A DNA stretch of 64,000 nt from Chitinophaga jiangningensis (GTDB lineage Bacteria > Bacteroidota > Bacteroidia > Chitinophagales > Chitinophagaceae), in NCBI RefSeq assembly GCF_900142605.1, contig NZ_FRBL01000005.1:186001-250000 (forward strand). The letters are read 5' to 3'. A program made the translations under genes and the position numbers. The notes below the pieces were generated by a model. That model saw only the letters and a program-made list of their open reading frames with translations. It was not told the origin of the DNA and made no database searches. This document shows positions 42,204 to 53,100 of the stretch, one piece after another (position 1 is the stretch's first letter; each line of letters starts with the position of its first letter).

Positions 42204-43826
42204 TTAGTAACCAGGATTTTGAGCAGCTTTCAACGTAGGGTTGGAAGCAGTTTCTGTAGCTGGGAAAGGCCACAGGAAACGGTAATCTGAGTACTCGATG
42301 GCAGCAATACCGGTAGCTACTGGTGTTGTTTTATTTACATCGTAGTCAGAACCGTCAATTTTCAGCGCAGCAGGATCCACTTTCGCAGGGATACCACCTT
42401 TACCATATTTTGCATCCAGCGCCAGGCGGTGGAGATCAGGCCAACGACGACCTTCGGCAAAGAATTCCACACGACGCTCATTCAGGATAGCCAGTGTCAG
42501 GTCAGTAATTGTACCAGGCATCACATCCGGCAGATGAGAGGTTTGATCAGCTTTTGCATTGGATCTGTTGTGTACTACCTTCAGCAGGTTATAGGCCTGA
42601 ACATTATTACCTGTACGGCTATACGCTTCCGCAGCGTTCAGCAATACCTCTGCATAACGGAGGATTGGCGCCCAGTCGCTTCTGTTTGCATAATCGGTGT
42701 ATTTAGCAGAAAATACATATTTCGCCACATCAGCAGCACCTGTTTGTCTGATCATCAGTTTTCTGCGATCATCATCCGCCGCAAAGAACTTAGCGTTATA
42801 CAGGTTAGGACTCATACCAACAAGGCCACGGCCGCTGGTACTGGTTGGTCCGAACATTGGAGCCAATGCACCGTTCACATCACCGTTAGCAGCTACGCTG
42901 TTGGCGATAGAAAATACTGATTCCGTGTTGTTGTTATTACCATAGCTGGCGAAAGGCGCAGTTACATCAGCAGCCAATGCATAGGAATTGATGCTGCTGG
43001 TAGGAGCAGGTTTATCAGCACCCAGTTTGGCAGCTTCCGCAATAACACCTGCATAATCCTGCATGTGCAGTTTGATCCTTGTTTTCAGTGCAATGGCAGC
43101 ACCCTGGGTAGCTTTAGAGAATGCTCTGCTGGTAGCGCTCAGATTCTTTTCAGCAAAATCCAGATCAGTCAGAATCTGAGTATAGTCTTCAGCTACTGTA
43201 CCTCTTGGCATACTCAGGTTTTTCTGAATTTTATCCACTGTATTGGTAGCAAGCGTGCGATAAGGAACACCTGCTTTAGCACCATTTCCGTCAGCATAAG
43301 GGCGGCAGAAATGAATCAGGAGCTCGTGGTGCGCCAGGGCACGGAGGAATCTTGCCTCACCTTCCAGTTGAAGTTCTTTACCAGCGCTGATAATGCCTTT
43401 CGCAGCCGCAGCCTGGATACCTTCAATAAACACGTTAGCCTGGTTAATCAGCGAGTAAAGGTTTACCCACATGGCCACGTTGTTGGCGGAGGTAGTAGAA
43501 TATTGTGCCTTGTAAGTGATCTCGTAGAAAGTAGCGAGGTTCACCATGTCTTCGCCACGCATTTCATCCTGCTCAATGGCAGCAGCACCAAAAGGATAAC
43601 CACGACCTGAATAGGTATCATTGTAGCTACCTACGGTAGCAGCGTTGTACACCCCGTTTAATGCCAGCTCGATATAAGAAGAATCTGTGAACACCACATT
43701 TTCATCCACCTGGTTTTTAGGCTTCAGCTCTGTGAATTTGGAGCAGGAAGTCAAGCCAGCCACAATACCCGCAGCAAGCGCCAGACCTACATATCTTTTA
43801 TATTGATACTTGAATATATTTCTCAT
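42204..43826 (-). CDS. SusD/RagB family nutrient-binding lipoprotein (operon 3)
   Basis: A 540-residue SusD-type lipoprotein that caps a SusC barrel and binds substrate at the cell surface. The signal ends GIVAGLTSCSKF with the lipobox LTSC near residue 28. Family features are FTELKPKNQVDENVVFTDSS, helical TPR-like repeats (ARFLRALAHHELLIHFCRPY), and the C-terminal ILNERRVEFFAEGRRWPDLH with the final LKAAQNPGY, all typical of RagB/SusD. It follows its SusC partner after 20 bases. No enzyme gene is linked, so the ligand could be a sugar, glycopeptide or peptide. Confidence 0.95.
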   Translation of the reverse strand: MRNIFKYQYKRYVGLALAAGIVAGLTSCSKFTELKPKNQVDENVVFTDSSYIELALNGVYNAATVGSYNDTYSGRGYPFGAAAIEQDEMRGEDMVNLATFYEITYKAQYSTTSANNVAMWVNLYSLINQANVFIEGIQAAAAKGIISAGKELQLEGEARFLRALAHHELLIHFCRPYADGNGAKAGVPYRTLATNTVDKIQKNLSMPRGTVAEDYTQILTDLDFAEKNLSATSRAFSKATQGAAIALKTRIKLHMQDYAGVIAEAAKLGADKPAPTSSINSYALAADVTAPFASYGNNNNTESVFSIANSVAANGDVNGALAPMFGPTSTSGRGLVGMSPNLYNAKFFAADDDRRKLMIRQTGAADVAKYVFSAKYTDYANRSDWAPILRYAEVLLNAAEAYSRTGNNVQAYNLLKVVHNRSNAKADQTSHLPDVMPGTITDLTLAILNERRVEFFAEGRRWPDLHRLALDAKYGKGGIPAKVDPAALKIDGSDYDVNKTTPVATGIAAIEYSDYRFLWPFPATETASNPTLKAAQNPGY

Positions 43827-43846
43827 AATTAGTTTTTTTCAGAAGA

Positions 43847-46800
43847 TTACAGACCAATGTTTACACCAACTGTATAGGTACGAGGAACAGGAGAAGTATT
43901 GTAATCCAGACCTGGCTCGATGTTACCTGCCTGACCGGAAACGTTGTAGTTCAACTCAGGATCCACACCAGTGTATTTAGTGATAACGAACGCATTCTGT
44001 ACCTGTGCGTAGATACGAACATTGTTCAGTTTTGCGTGCTGTATCCACTCTTTAGGGAAGGTATAACCCAGGCCGATGTTCTGTGCGCGGATGAAGTCAC
44101 CTTTCTCCAGGAAGCGGCTGTTCAGGTTACCATTCTGCAGAACGAAGTTGTCAGAACCCTGCCACAGTTTTGGTACATCTGTTTGCTGACCAGGAGTAGT
44201 CCAACGATTCAGGATCTCTTTACCGTTGTTTAGGAATTTCTGGTTGTTCAGTGCTTCCTGACGAGTGATGTTGTACACTTTGTTACCACCTGCGAAGGAG
44301 AAGAATACGTTGAAATCAAATCCTTTGTAAGAAACAGTGTTATTCAAACCGCCATAGTAAGTAGGAGTAGATTTACCCAGGAAACGTTTATCCGTTGCAG
44401 TTAATGCAGCTGCAGCCTGTGATACGTCTTCAGGATGGGTTGGATCGTATTTCTTGTACTTGCTGGTAGCGATATCGCCCTGAATGGTAGTACCGTCAGC
44501 TTTCAGCCACAGTGGGTTACCATTTGCAGGGTTTACACCCTGAGAAACATAACCGTAGAACTCACCGATGGTACGACCCACGCTGGTTACGTTGTAGTTC
44601 TTAGTGATGTCCTGGTTGTTAACCAGTGCCTCAACTCTGTTCTGCACAAAGGTTACGTTGAAGGAAGTAGTCCAGGTAAAGTCACCTTTCTGAATGTTGG
44701 TAGAATTTACAGAGAACTCATAACCCTGGTTGTACATCTTACCTACGTTGAGGTTGATCTGGTTAGGAGCGCCGGCACTTGGAACACCCAGAGAAGGTGC
44801 AACAGGAGCAGACAATACCATGTTATCGATATTATTTTTGAAATAGTCAGCAGTTACAGTGATACGATCTCTCAGCAGGCCGAGGTCGAAACCGATGTTA
44901 ACTTTCTTACTGGTTTCAAAAGTCAGGTTAGGATTGTACACGTTGTTGTAAGTCAAACCACCGTTAGCGCCGTATACGGATGCTTTGTAAGAACCAACAT
45001 ATGGATATGCACCAATGTCTACGTTACCCACTTTAGCCCATCCACCACGGATTTTCAGGTTGCTGACAATATTGCTGATGCTGCCACCTTTGAAAAAGTC
45101 TTCTTCAGACAGTCTCCAACCGGCGGATACACCTGGCAGGTTTGCATTCTGGTGGCCCGGAGGCAGTGCAGAAATCGCATCTCTACGGAAGGTTCCGGAT
45201 AAGATGTAACGATCTTTATAGGAATAACCTACGCGTGCAAAAGTAGATCTGAATGCTCTTTCCACGATTCCACCACCAGATTTCTGTGTAGTGTAACTGT
45301 TAGAGATCAGGTTATTTTCACCGAAGAAAGTACTGCTCAGGCCATTTGCCTGGCCATAGAAGTATCTTTCTCTGCTCTTCTGAATCTCCATACCGGCAAC
45401 CGCATTGATGTTGTGTTTACCGAATGTTTTATTATAGGAGATAGTGTTTACCCAGTTGTAACGGAAGCTGGGGATTTGTTGCTGGAATGCATAACCACCG
45501 CTGCTTTTACCATCACCATGGATTGGATTCCAGTATTGGTAATCTTCACCGCTCAGCAGGTTGATACCTACGAGTGATTTCACGTTCAGTCCTTTGATAA
45601 CTTCTACGTTTACGAAAGTATTACCAGTGAAGTTCAGGTTTTTATTTCGGTAGATGTTATTGTCCAGTACATATTTGATGTTAGTGTAGTTGTCTGCAAT
45701 GTTCACCAGGTTAGCGCCGGCACCGAGCAGGTTCGCTGGCTGGTTGATATTGTAGGTGCCGTCAGGCCACATTACAGGTACGTTAGGCAGTGCACGCAGT
45801 GAGTTGGTGATACTACCGGACAGGCCTGTAGCGCTGGTATTGAAACCGTTGTTGGTAACGTAAGAAACCGCAGAGTTAACACCCAGGGTTACGATATCCA
45901 GTGCTTTCTGCTCCACTTTCATGCGCACCTGGTATTTCGTCTGGTCGTTACCAACCAGCATACCTTTCATATCTGCATATCCGAGAGACACGTAGTAGTT
46001 AGTGTTTTCGTTAGCGCCACTGATAGAGAGGTTGTGATTTTGCTGGAAACCGGTTCTGGTTACAACATCCTGCCAATCTGTATCGTAGTTACCGTTACCA
46101 CCAGGGATGGGAGTAGGCTTTGCCGGAGCAGCTTTACCTGCGTTAGTATATTTTTCGTTTGCGATAGTGATGAATTCATCAGCATTCAGCAGATCGAATT
46201 TTTTAGATGGGGAGGCAGAGGCAAACCATGAATCATAATTCAGTTTTGCTTTACCTTGTTTACCTTTTTTGGTAGTGATGAGGATTACACCGTTTGCAGC
46301 GCGAGAACCGTAGATGGCAGTTGCAGAACCATCTTTCAGAACTTCCATGCTTTCGATATCGTTAGGGTTGATATCGCCCAGTGGGTTATACGGGGTAACA
46401 CCACTCTGGTCGCCGGTCATGATAGGTACTCCGTCAATAACATACAGAGGATCTGTACCAGAACTGAGGGAGTTTGTACCACGGATGCGTATACGTGCAG
46501 GTTGCCCTAACACACCGCTTGCTACAGTGGCTTGTACACCTGCTACCTGACCCGCCAGCTGACGGTCGATTGCGGGAGCTGCTGTATTTTTCAACGCAGA
46601 GCCATTGATAGAGGCGATGGAAGCAGTAACGTTTTTACGCTCCTGTGTACCATAACCTACCACCACTACTTCGCTTAATGCTTTCTGATCGCCTTCCAGT
46701 AACACGTTTACGGTAGCTTTACCAGTCACGTTTACCTTCTGCAATAAATAACCAACAAAGGAAAACTCCAATGTTCCAACTTTTGCATCTACAGGAATCT

Positions 46801-46981
46801 TGAACTCACCAGTAGGAGAGGTTAATGTACCGATATTGGTACCAGGGATTTTTACAGTAACGCCAGGAAGTGGTGAACCATCTTTTGCATCGGTTACCTT
46901 ACCTGTGATCGTTCTGGATTGCGCCAGTGCCTGGAAGACACTGAGGACCGCGAGCAGCCCGAGGAATAATCCTTTCTTCAT
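43847..46981 (-). CDS. SusC/RagA family TonB-linked outer-membrane transporter (operon 3)
   Basis: About 1044 residues from the ATG at 46981 (MKKGLFLGLLAVLSVFQALA signal), preferred because all three SusC genes here share the context GCTTATGA(A/G) at that codon. Residues about 25-105 form a carboxypeptidase-regulatory-like domain (RTITGKVTDAKDGSPLPGVT), then the SusC signature LSEVVVVGYGTQERKN, the plug (ALKNTAAPAIDRQLAGQVAG; SLSSGTDPLYVIDGVPIM), and a 22-strand-type barrel ending TYTVGVNIGL. No STN domain is present, so control by a FecR-type anti-sigma factor is unlikely. It imports a large substrate with SusD at TonB cost. Confidence 0.95.
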   Translation of the reverse strand: MKKGLFLGLLAVLSVFQALAQSRTITGKVTDAKDGSPLPGVTVKIPGTNIGTLTSPTGEFKIPVDAKVGTLEFSFVGYLLQKVNVTGKATVNVLLEGDQKALSEVVVVGYGTQERKNVTASIASINGSALKNTAAPAIDRQLAGQVAGVQATVASGVLGQPARIRIRGTNSLSSGTDPLYVIDGVPIMTGDQSGVTPYNPLGDINPNDIESMEVLKDGSATAIYGSRAANGVILITTKKGKQGKAKLNYDSWFASASPSKKFDLLNADEFITIANEKYTNAGKAAPAKPTPIPGGNGNYDTDWQDVVTRTGFQQNHNLSISGANENTNYYVSLGYADMKGMLVGNDQTKYQVRMKVEQKALDIVTLGVNSAVSYVTNNGFNTSATGLSGSITNSLRALPNVPVMWPDGTYNINQPANLLGAGANLVNIADNYTNIKYVLDNNIYRNKNLNFTGNTFVNVEVIKGLNVKSLVGINLLSGEDYQYWNPIHGDGKSSGGYAFQQQIPSFRYNWVNTISYNKTFGKHNINAVAGMEIQKSRERYFYGQANGLSSTFFGENNLISNSYTTQKSGGGIVERAFRSTFARVGYSYKDRYILSGTFRRDAISALPPGHQNANLPGVSAGWRLSEEDFFKGGSISNIVSNLKIRGGWAKVGNVDIGAYPYVGSYKASVYGANGGLTYNNVYNPNLTFETSKKVNIGFDLGLLRDRITVTADYFKNNIDNMVLSAPVAPSLGVPSAGAPNQINLNVGKMYNQGYEFSVNSTNIQKGDFTWTTSFNVTFVQNRVEALVNNQDITKNYNVTSVGRTIGEFYGYVSQGVNPANGNPLWLKADGTTIQGDIATSKYKKYDPTHPEDVSQAAAALTATDKRFLGKSTPTYYGGLNNTVSYKGFDFNVFFSFAGGNKVYNITRQEALNNQKFLNNGKEILNRWTTPGQQTDVPKLWQGSDNFVLQNGNLNSRFLEKGDFIRAQNIGLGYTFPKEWIQHAKLNNVRIYAQVQNAFVITKYTGVDPELNYNVSGQAGNIEPGLDYNTSPVPRTYTVGVNIGL

Positions 46982-47053
46982 AAGCAATTTTGATTAGACA
47001 ATAAAAAGTAAAACGTCCGTAATTGGTTGTGGTATAGGCATGGCATGGCCCTT

Positions 47054-47075
47054 AGACACTCCGCGTGTCTTTTTT
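47054..47075 (+). terminator. Terminator-like hairpin on the strand opposite to SusC operon 3
   Basis: AGACAC (47054-47059) pairs with GTGTCT (47065-47070) around TCCGC, followed by a run of T to 47075. It is oriented to end a plus-strand transcript, yet no plus-strand gene precedes it. It might end an antisense RNA starting near the SusC start. Confidence 0.35.
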
Positions 47076-47697
47076 GTTACTGTCACCAAATACAATATCA
47101 TGTAACTGCAAACCCTGCTACTGCGGGCTACATTGGAATACTAAACAAGCATAACATTTACCATCATGTTTCCTTAACAGTGATTAAATACTACTGTGTT
47201 CAAATTCGGTTGAATCTTCTATCATCTTAAGCTAAACTTACTTCGCTACTTCTAGTGGTTATTTGCTGACATAAGCACATAACAATACCATTAACTCCCG
47301 GACCTTGTATTTCTTTTAAGCAAATAAAAGAATTAACAAGCCTCGCGTCAGGTTTGAAGGACTATGGTTGCTATAAAGTAATGGAGAACTCGTTGGCGAT
47401 TCGTTTCCTCATAAGCATTTTAGACTACTAAACTATTCCCTTAATAAGCAATATTAGATTTCGACATCAAAGGAGTATCATCTCGCAATGATCAAACAAA
47501 TATAATGTAAATGGTTTTGTATTCCCTAACATTTTAGTGGTAAAAATTTAACATAATTTAACTTAAAGAAATGTTAATATAAACAACATATTGATTTATA
47601 ATCAGTTTACAAAGATTAATGTGTGCTGAAAAATCTTAAAGAATCCCCTATGAGAATGTAGTATGCCGTTAAATAATTTTTAGGAACGGTAAAATAC

Positions 47698-47732
47698 AAA
47701 AATCCCGGCTGTGTCTTACAGCCGGGATTTTT
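47698..47732 (-). terminator. Terminator of SusC/SusD operon 2
   Basis: A 15-bp stem, 47698-47712 with 47718-47732 (core ATCCCGGCTGT/ACAGCCGGGAT), loop GTCTT, with A/T runs on both sides. It lies about 30 bases behind the lipoprotein gene that ends operon 2. Confidence 0.9.
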
Positions 47733-47760
47733 AATTATTATTGCTAAGCTTAGTGAAGGA

Positions 47761-48297
47761 CTAATTCTTTTTCTCCCAATACAAAGATGGGTTAGAACCT
47801 GCCATCCCATATGAGTTACTACTATATGGTGCAATTGCCTGCATATTACCATCACTATCTATGTAGAATGGAAATGCTTTTACTAATGTACCATCAGGCA
47901 GCGTCATATCTGCACCTATTTCGATAAACTCACCCTTAACAAGTTGCGCAGGATTAATACCAAACCATTCTATTAACTGTGCACCTGTTACAGTGATGTT
48001 TTTAGCTGGTAACGTAACATTTGCCTGGATAAGGTGAGTATGCTCGTAATCACCATCGTAAGCAGCATATATATCCACTTTTGTAGCTTTTAAAGCATTC
48101 CTAAAATAGTAGTCCAGATCAAATGTTGCTGTAAATGTGCTGATGTTATTGAGATTAGCACTGCCTGCTGTCTGAGTAAACAGTGGCAATACACCTTCCC
48201 GAATATTATCCGGCAGCTTTGGATTATCGTTCTTACGGCAGGAACTAAATATGCAGACCGTAAGAAGCATTAATATCAATGTTACTGAATTCTTCAT
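47761..48297 (-). CDS. Lipoprotein of SusC operon 2, unknown
   Basis: A 178-residue lipoprotein: signal MKNSVTLILMLLTVCIFSSC with the lipobox FSSC at residue 20. The mature part (RKNDNPKLPDNIREGVLPLF; TFTATFDLDYYFRNALKATK) looks beta-rich and aromatic and ends SNSYGMAGSNPSLYWEKKN. I do not recognise the family. It lies 29 bases behind the second SusD gene and before the operon terminator, the place where surface glycan-binding or accessory lipoproteins usually sit in such loci. A surface ligand-binding part of the SusC2/SusD2 complex is the likely role by position. Confidence 0.75.
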   Translation of the reverse strand: MKNSVTLILMLLTVCIFSSCRKNDNPKLPDNIREGVLPLFTQTAGSANLNNISTFTATFDLDYYFRNALKATKVDIYAAYDGDYEHTHLIQANVTLPAKNITVTGAQLIEWFGINPAQLVKGEFIEIGADMTLPDGTLVKAFPFYIDSDGNMQAIAPYSSNSYGMAGSNPSLYWEKKN

Positions 48298-48326
48298 ACT
48301 TACAATTTTTTAATGCTTAAATGGTG

Positions 48327-50084
48327 CTATTTATCCCAGAAAACATAAGCAGCATCAGGCTGTTTCTGCGGCGGGGCGTTTCTGTTTACGTTTAATTCAT
48401 CAGCTGGGTAAGGCAATGAAACAGGATATTTTCTACCTAACACAACTCTTACGGAAGGCTGACTAGCGGCGCCGCGAGTAGGATCACCATGGATAGGAGG
48501 CTGATATCTTCCACCAGGCGCCTGAGTAGGATCATTTGGATCAAACAGAACAGGATAACCAGTACGACGATAATCAGTATATTGATCACAACTGAAACCA
48601 TAACTCTGTATCCATTTTTGTGTCATAATAATCTCAAGTTTGCCAGTAGCTGATGCACCACTATACAACGCCATGATCTGGTTGATATAATTGTTTACCG
48701 CAGTTGCTCCAGCGAGCTTAGGAATATTCTGGTTTTTATTCGCTCTGCCAGCAACATAATCTACCTGCAGGAAAGATTCTTCCATTGCCTTTTTCAAGGT
48801 TGCACCTCCGTCATCAGGATATAATCCTGCATTCATACATTCCGCTTTCAGGAATAATACGTCTGCGTAAGTCAGTAAGCGCAGAGGAGCAGCACCAGTG
48901 GCGCTTGCAGAAGATACTCCTCTCACGTTCGTCTGAGCGTTCATATTATAGTTCTTGTAGTTATCGTCGTAACGGCCACCAACAGGATAGATCCCGAAAA
49001 CAGTAATACTGTTATCATTGGATCTGTCTCTGTTTGGTCCTACAGAACCAAAGAGAATAGAAACGAAAGCACTGTCTCTGTAATCGGTATTACCTACACC
49101 AGCAGTTGTGGTATCAGTAGTCTTAATCTGATTATAGAAGTAATACGGAATACGAGGGTCCTCAATACCAGTGAACAGTCTTGGGTTATAGCCTTTCAAG
49201 ATAGAATAAAACCAAGGGCTCACGTAATGAGAACGCTGTGTAGCATAGTAATCGTTGAAACCTGGATTTCTATCATCAGGCGAATTGCTTGGGCCATAAG
49301 ACATCATAAAGCCATCCGCCAGTTCTCCAAGCAGTTTCCCGCTGTTCAATAATGCTGTTACATCTGCTGATACGTCTTTGATTAAACGTTGCTGCACCAA
49401 CAATTTCAACTTGATACTATATGCCAGGCGCGTCCATTTGTCCACATCACCACCGTAAAAAAGATCATCCCCATCTGGTAACAGTGAGTTTCCACCAGGT
49501 TGTGCGAGATTATTAATAGCTGTATCAAGCATTTTTAATAATTCCGGATAAATGGTTGCACCGTCATCGAATTTAGGATAACCGTTTTTAGTGAGATAGA
49601 ACAGGTTTGCCTCAGTGTAGGGTACGTTACCGAAGAGGTCCACCATCTGGCTCATACCATACGCCTTCATAATACGACCGATACCGGCAAAAACGTGGTT
49701 TTCTTCAGCATCTGCCTGACGGATTAACACATTGGTATTCTCCAGAAAACCTACATAGCCAAACCCGCTACTCTGCGCACTGTAAAATTGCGTCCAGGCA
49801 TTATTGATATCAAACTGATCACCCAATGCTCCATATTGGTCCTGAGATTCGCGCACCGTTACCTGATGCATATAAACTGACAGCACTTCGGTGAAACCTA
49901 TTGCACCTCGGCCTTGGTTACTGAACCCCATAGCATAGGCGAGGCCCTGCTCACTTGCAGTCAGCAGCTGGCTTGAAGTCGCCTTCGACGGGTTATTCGG
50001 GTCTGTGTTTATGTCAAGGAAGCCTTTCTTACAACTAACCGTTGCTAAAAGTCCTCCTAACAGTATTATGCAAATTCTTTTCAT
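48327..50084 (-). CDS. SusD/RagB-like nutrient-binding lipoprotein, SusD-like_2 type (operon 2)
   Basis: About 585 residues from the ATG at 50084, which puts the signal MKRICIILLGGLLATVSC with lipobox TVSC at the very start; an in-frame ATG at 50102 adds six residues. It belongs to the second SusD family (PF12771 type): DINTDPNNPSKATSSQLLTA, YMHQVTVRESQDQYG, and FAGIGRIMKAYGMSQMVDLF followed by GNVPYTEA are typical. The two SusD proteins of operons 1 and 3 are of the ordinary RagB type, so operon 2 is a different branch. Ligands of this branch are often not simple glycans. Confidence 0.93.
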   Translation of the reverse strand: MKRICIILLGGLLATVSCKKGFLDINTDPNNPSKATSSQLLTASEQGLAYAMGFSNQGRGAIGFTEVLSVYMHQVTVRESQDQYGALGDQFDINNAWTQFYSAQSSGFGYVGFLENTNVLIRQADAEENHVFAGIGRIMKAYGMSQMVDLFGNVPYTEANLFYLTKNGYPKFDDGATIYPELLKMLDTAINNLAQPGGNSLLPDGDDLFYGGDVDKWTRLAYSIKLKLLVQQRLIKDVSADVTALLNSGKLLGELADGFMMSYGPSNSPDDRNPGFNDYYATQRSHYVSPWFYSILKGYNPRLFTGIEDPRIPYYFYNQIKTTDTTTAGVGNTDYRDSAFVSILFGSVGPNRDRSNDNSITVFGIYPVGGRYDDNYKNYNMNAQTNVRGVSSASATGAAPLRLLTYADVLFLKAECMNAGLYPDDGGATLKKAMEESFLQVDYVAGRANKNQNIPKLAGATAVNNYINQIMALYSGASATGKLEIIMTQKWIQSYGFSCDQYTDYRRTGYPVLFDPNDPTQAPGGRYQPPIHGDPTRGAASQPSVRVVLGRKYPVSLPYPADELNVNRNAPPQKQPDAAYVFWDK

Positions 50085-50107
50085 CGATAGTCTTTTTTTC
50101 ATGAATA

Positions 50108-53100
50108 CTAGAAAGTCACTCTCACGTTGAAACCAAAGCGACGTGTAGTTGGTGCACCAGACAGTTCAATACCCTGTGTATTGGTAGAACCGAAGCTACC
50201 AACTTCTGGGTTGAACCTGGAATATTTTGGCATACCAGGTGCTACGTACCACAGGTTACGGCCAGTCAGTGTCACTGTTAAACCGCCGATAAATGTTTTA
50301 TTGAACATGGACTTAGGAAAATCATATCCTAAAGTTACTTCGCGCAGTGTGTACACTGTCGCATCGTAAACGTTCCATTCGGTAGCAGAGTTAATAGCGA
50401 AACTTTCTCCGAAATAAGCATCAAATACAGATATTGGTGTACTATTAGGGATTGGCGCACCTTTATCATCTTTAAGCACTTCGCCGGGATTATTCACATT
50501 ACCGTAGTAACCTGGCAGAATGATCATTTTTTCGCGATCTTCTGTGTCTTTGGTTACACCACGCCCCAGCAGGCTGCTCACGGTTACGGAGTAAATATCG
50601 CCACCTCTTGTGAGGTCAAATAAAGCATTCAGGAAAACGCCTTTGTAATTGAAGCTGGTTGTCAAACCTGTTTTGAAATCAGGATTTGGATTACCAATCA
50701 TTCTCTGATCACCAGCCGGGATGAGTAATCCACTACTAGGGTCAATCAGGAGATTGCCTTGGGCATCGCGTGCATCGTATGTACCTCTAAGATAACCATA
50801 AGGCTTACCTGCTTCCAGGTATGGGCTGATACCATCCAGTACACCTGCCAAACGAAGACGATCAACACCTTCTCTCAGCTTTGTAACCATGTTTACGTTT
50901 CTTGCGAATACCCAGTGGAGATTCCAGGTAAAGCTTTCTGTTTTAACCGGAACCAGGTTCAGGTCAATTTCAAAACCTTTGTTGGTAATCTCACCATAGT
51001 TATCCACGAAAGTGGTATAACCAGAGGTTGGAGCGAGGGTAATTGGTGCAATCAGGTTGGTGGACTTTCTGGAATACCAGGCAAAGTCTAAAGCAATTCT
51101 TCTGCTGAGGAATTCCAAGGTAGCACCTACTTCGATATCCTGAGTGAACTCTGGTTTCAAGTTTGGATTACCGGCACCAGGGTTCTGAATTACACCTGAC
51201 TGACCCAGGAATGGCACGTTAACTGACAGGATGTTTTGCAGGCTGTATGGATCTGCATCGCGGCCCACTTTAGCCCAGCTCGCACGAAGTTTACCGAAGT
51301 CAAACCAACTGCTCTGAATTTTGAGCGCGTCCGTGAATAACCAGGAAACAGCAGCACTTGGATAGAAGTAGCTACGATTTGCTTTGGGCAAGGTAGAAGA
51401 CCAGTCGTTACGACCTGTCAAAGTCAGGAACAACCACTTCTTATAGTCGAGGTCAATTTCTCCAAATATACCCCAGAGCCTTCTTTGAATCAGGACATCT
51501 TCATTTGGAAGTACGCTTTTGGTATTAGTGAGATTATAGATACCAGGTGCAACAATACCTTTACCGATGTTAACAACCGAGTTGGTGGTACGTTGATTCA
51601 CGTTATGACCAATGATAGCCTTGAATCCAAAATCTTCATTTTTAAGCTTCGGCGTGAAGGTTCCAATGAGGTTGGACTCGATTTCTGCAAAACGATAGTT
51701 TTGTTCGGTGATCTGACCTAAACCTTCTGCACCACGGGAACCAAGGTCAATGATTTCTTTACGTGTCAGGTTGTTTACGTTAGTACCAATCTGATAGCTG
51801 GCATTGAACCATGGCAGAATATCGTAGTTCAGTTTCAAACCAGCAACATACCTGTCGGTTCTTGTGCTAACGGTATTATGAATGAATGACCAAAGCGGGT
51901 TATCGAACTGGGAATAGAGCGGTTGAACAGGGTAACCGTTTTTATCCTCATATGGATAACCGGCAATATCCCAGTTTCTGGCCAGGAAGAGGTTACGGGC
52001 AAAGGAAGAAGCCGCACCATCGATCTGGTTTTCGCCGAACTGTGAACCCAACTGGTTGGTAGTGCTGTAACTGAAGTTACCGCTTACATTCAGGCCATTT
52101 GTAAGCCTGGTGATACCACCTACCGCGAGGCTGGCCCGGTTGAAGTCAGAGTGTGGTACATAACCATCCTGACTCATATAAGAGGCAGTTGCACTTACAG
52201 AAGACTTCTCATTTCCGCCGTTTACACTGATAGAATTTTCAGAGATAAAGCCAGTACGAAACAGGTCTTTTACGTTATTCGGTACAGCCCTGTAAGGAAT
52301 TTTAGACCCTGGAGGATATAACTCAGGATAGGCGTCGGAGTATGGCGCCCATACAGTAACTGAGTCAATGGAACCAAATTTAGCACCCCAGGAACCATTC
52401 GAAACACCAGAGTAGTTAAAGTTACTACCTGCACCATATGTATTTTGGTATTTAGGGTAACTGGCTACAGTTTCAAATGCAATAGAAGAAGAATAGGTTA
52501 CTTCTGTTTTCCGTTTAGAGAGGCTAGAAGAACCAGATTTGGTAGTAATTACTACCGCACCGTTTGATGCTCTTGATCCGTACAGTGCCGCAGCAGCAGC
52601 ACCTTTCAGTACAGTCATGGAAGCAATGTCATTTGGATCGAGTGCAGAGAGACCGCTACCATAGGCACCACCACCGGAGGTTTGGGAAGAAGTGGTTACC
52701 TGGTCATTGTTGTACGGGATGCCGTCTACAACGATGAGTGGCTGGTTGTTTCCAAAAAACGAGGTATTACCACGGATCTGGATACGGGTAGCCGCACCTG
52801 GCGTACCCTGAGAGGTCCTGATGTCCACACCTGCAACTTTACCTTGCAGGCCTTTTAACATATCAGGTTCAGATTTCTGAAGAATCTGATCAGGTTTTAC
52901 TGTGGATACAGAATATCCCAGTGCTGCCTCATTCTTTTTCAGACCGACGGCGGTCACAACAACTTCTCCGAGTTGTTTCTTGTCGGCTTCCAGCGCTACA
53001 TCAACGCTGTTGCCGGCACCAACTGGTACTTCTTTGGTAAGATAACCCACGAAAGAAAACACCAGTGTGGCTCCATTTTCTACTCCATTAAGTTTGTAAG

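Larger units (their letters stand above)
46982..47760. other. Long gene-free region upstream of SusC operon 3
   Basis: No gene is seen in these 779 bases. Visible elements: the start context shared with the other SusC leaders; a small hairpin with a T-run on the plus strand (47054-47075); an inverted repeat TTCTTTT/AAAAGAA (47311-47332); a TATATTTG -7-like box on the minus strand (47497-47504), about 515 bases above the ATG and with no matching -33; an AT-rich stretch 47505-47640; and the terminator of operon 2 (47698-47732). Confidence 0.6.

Noticed and set aside
44435..45202. Plus-strand frames inside the SusC genes (also near 56564-57241 and 57335-58120)
   Set aside because: They are antisense to conserved SusC barrel and plug coding sequence and recur in all three SusC genes, as expected for shadows.
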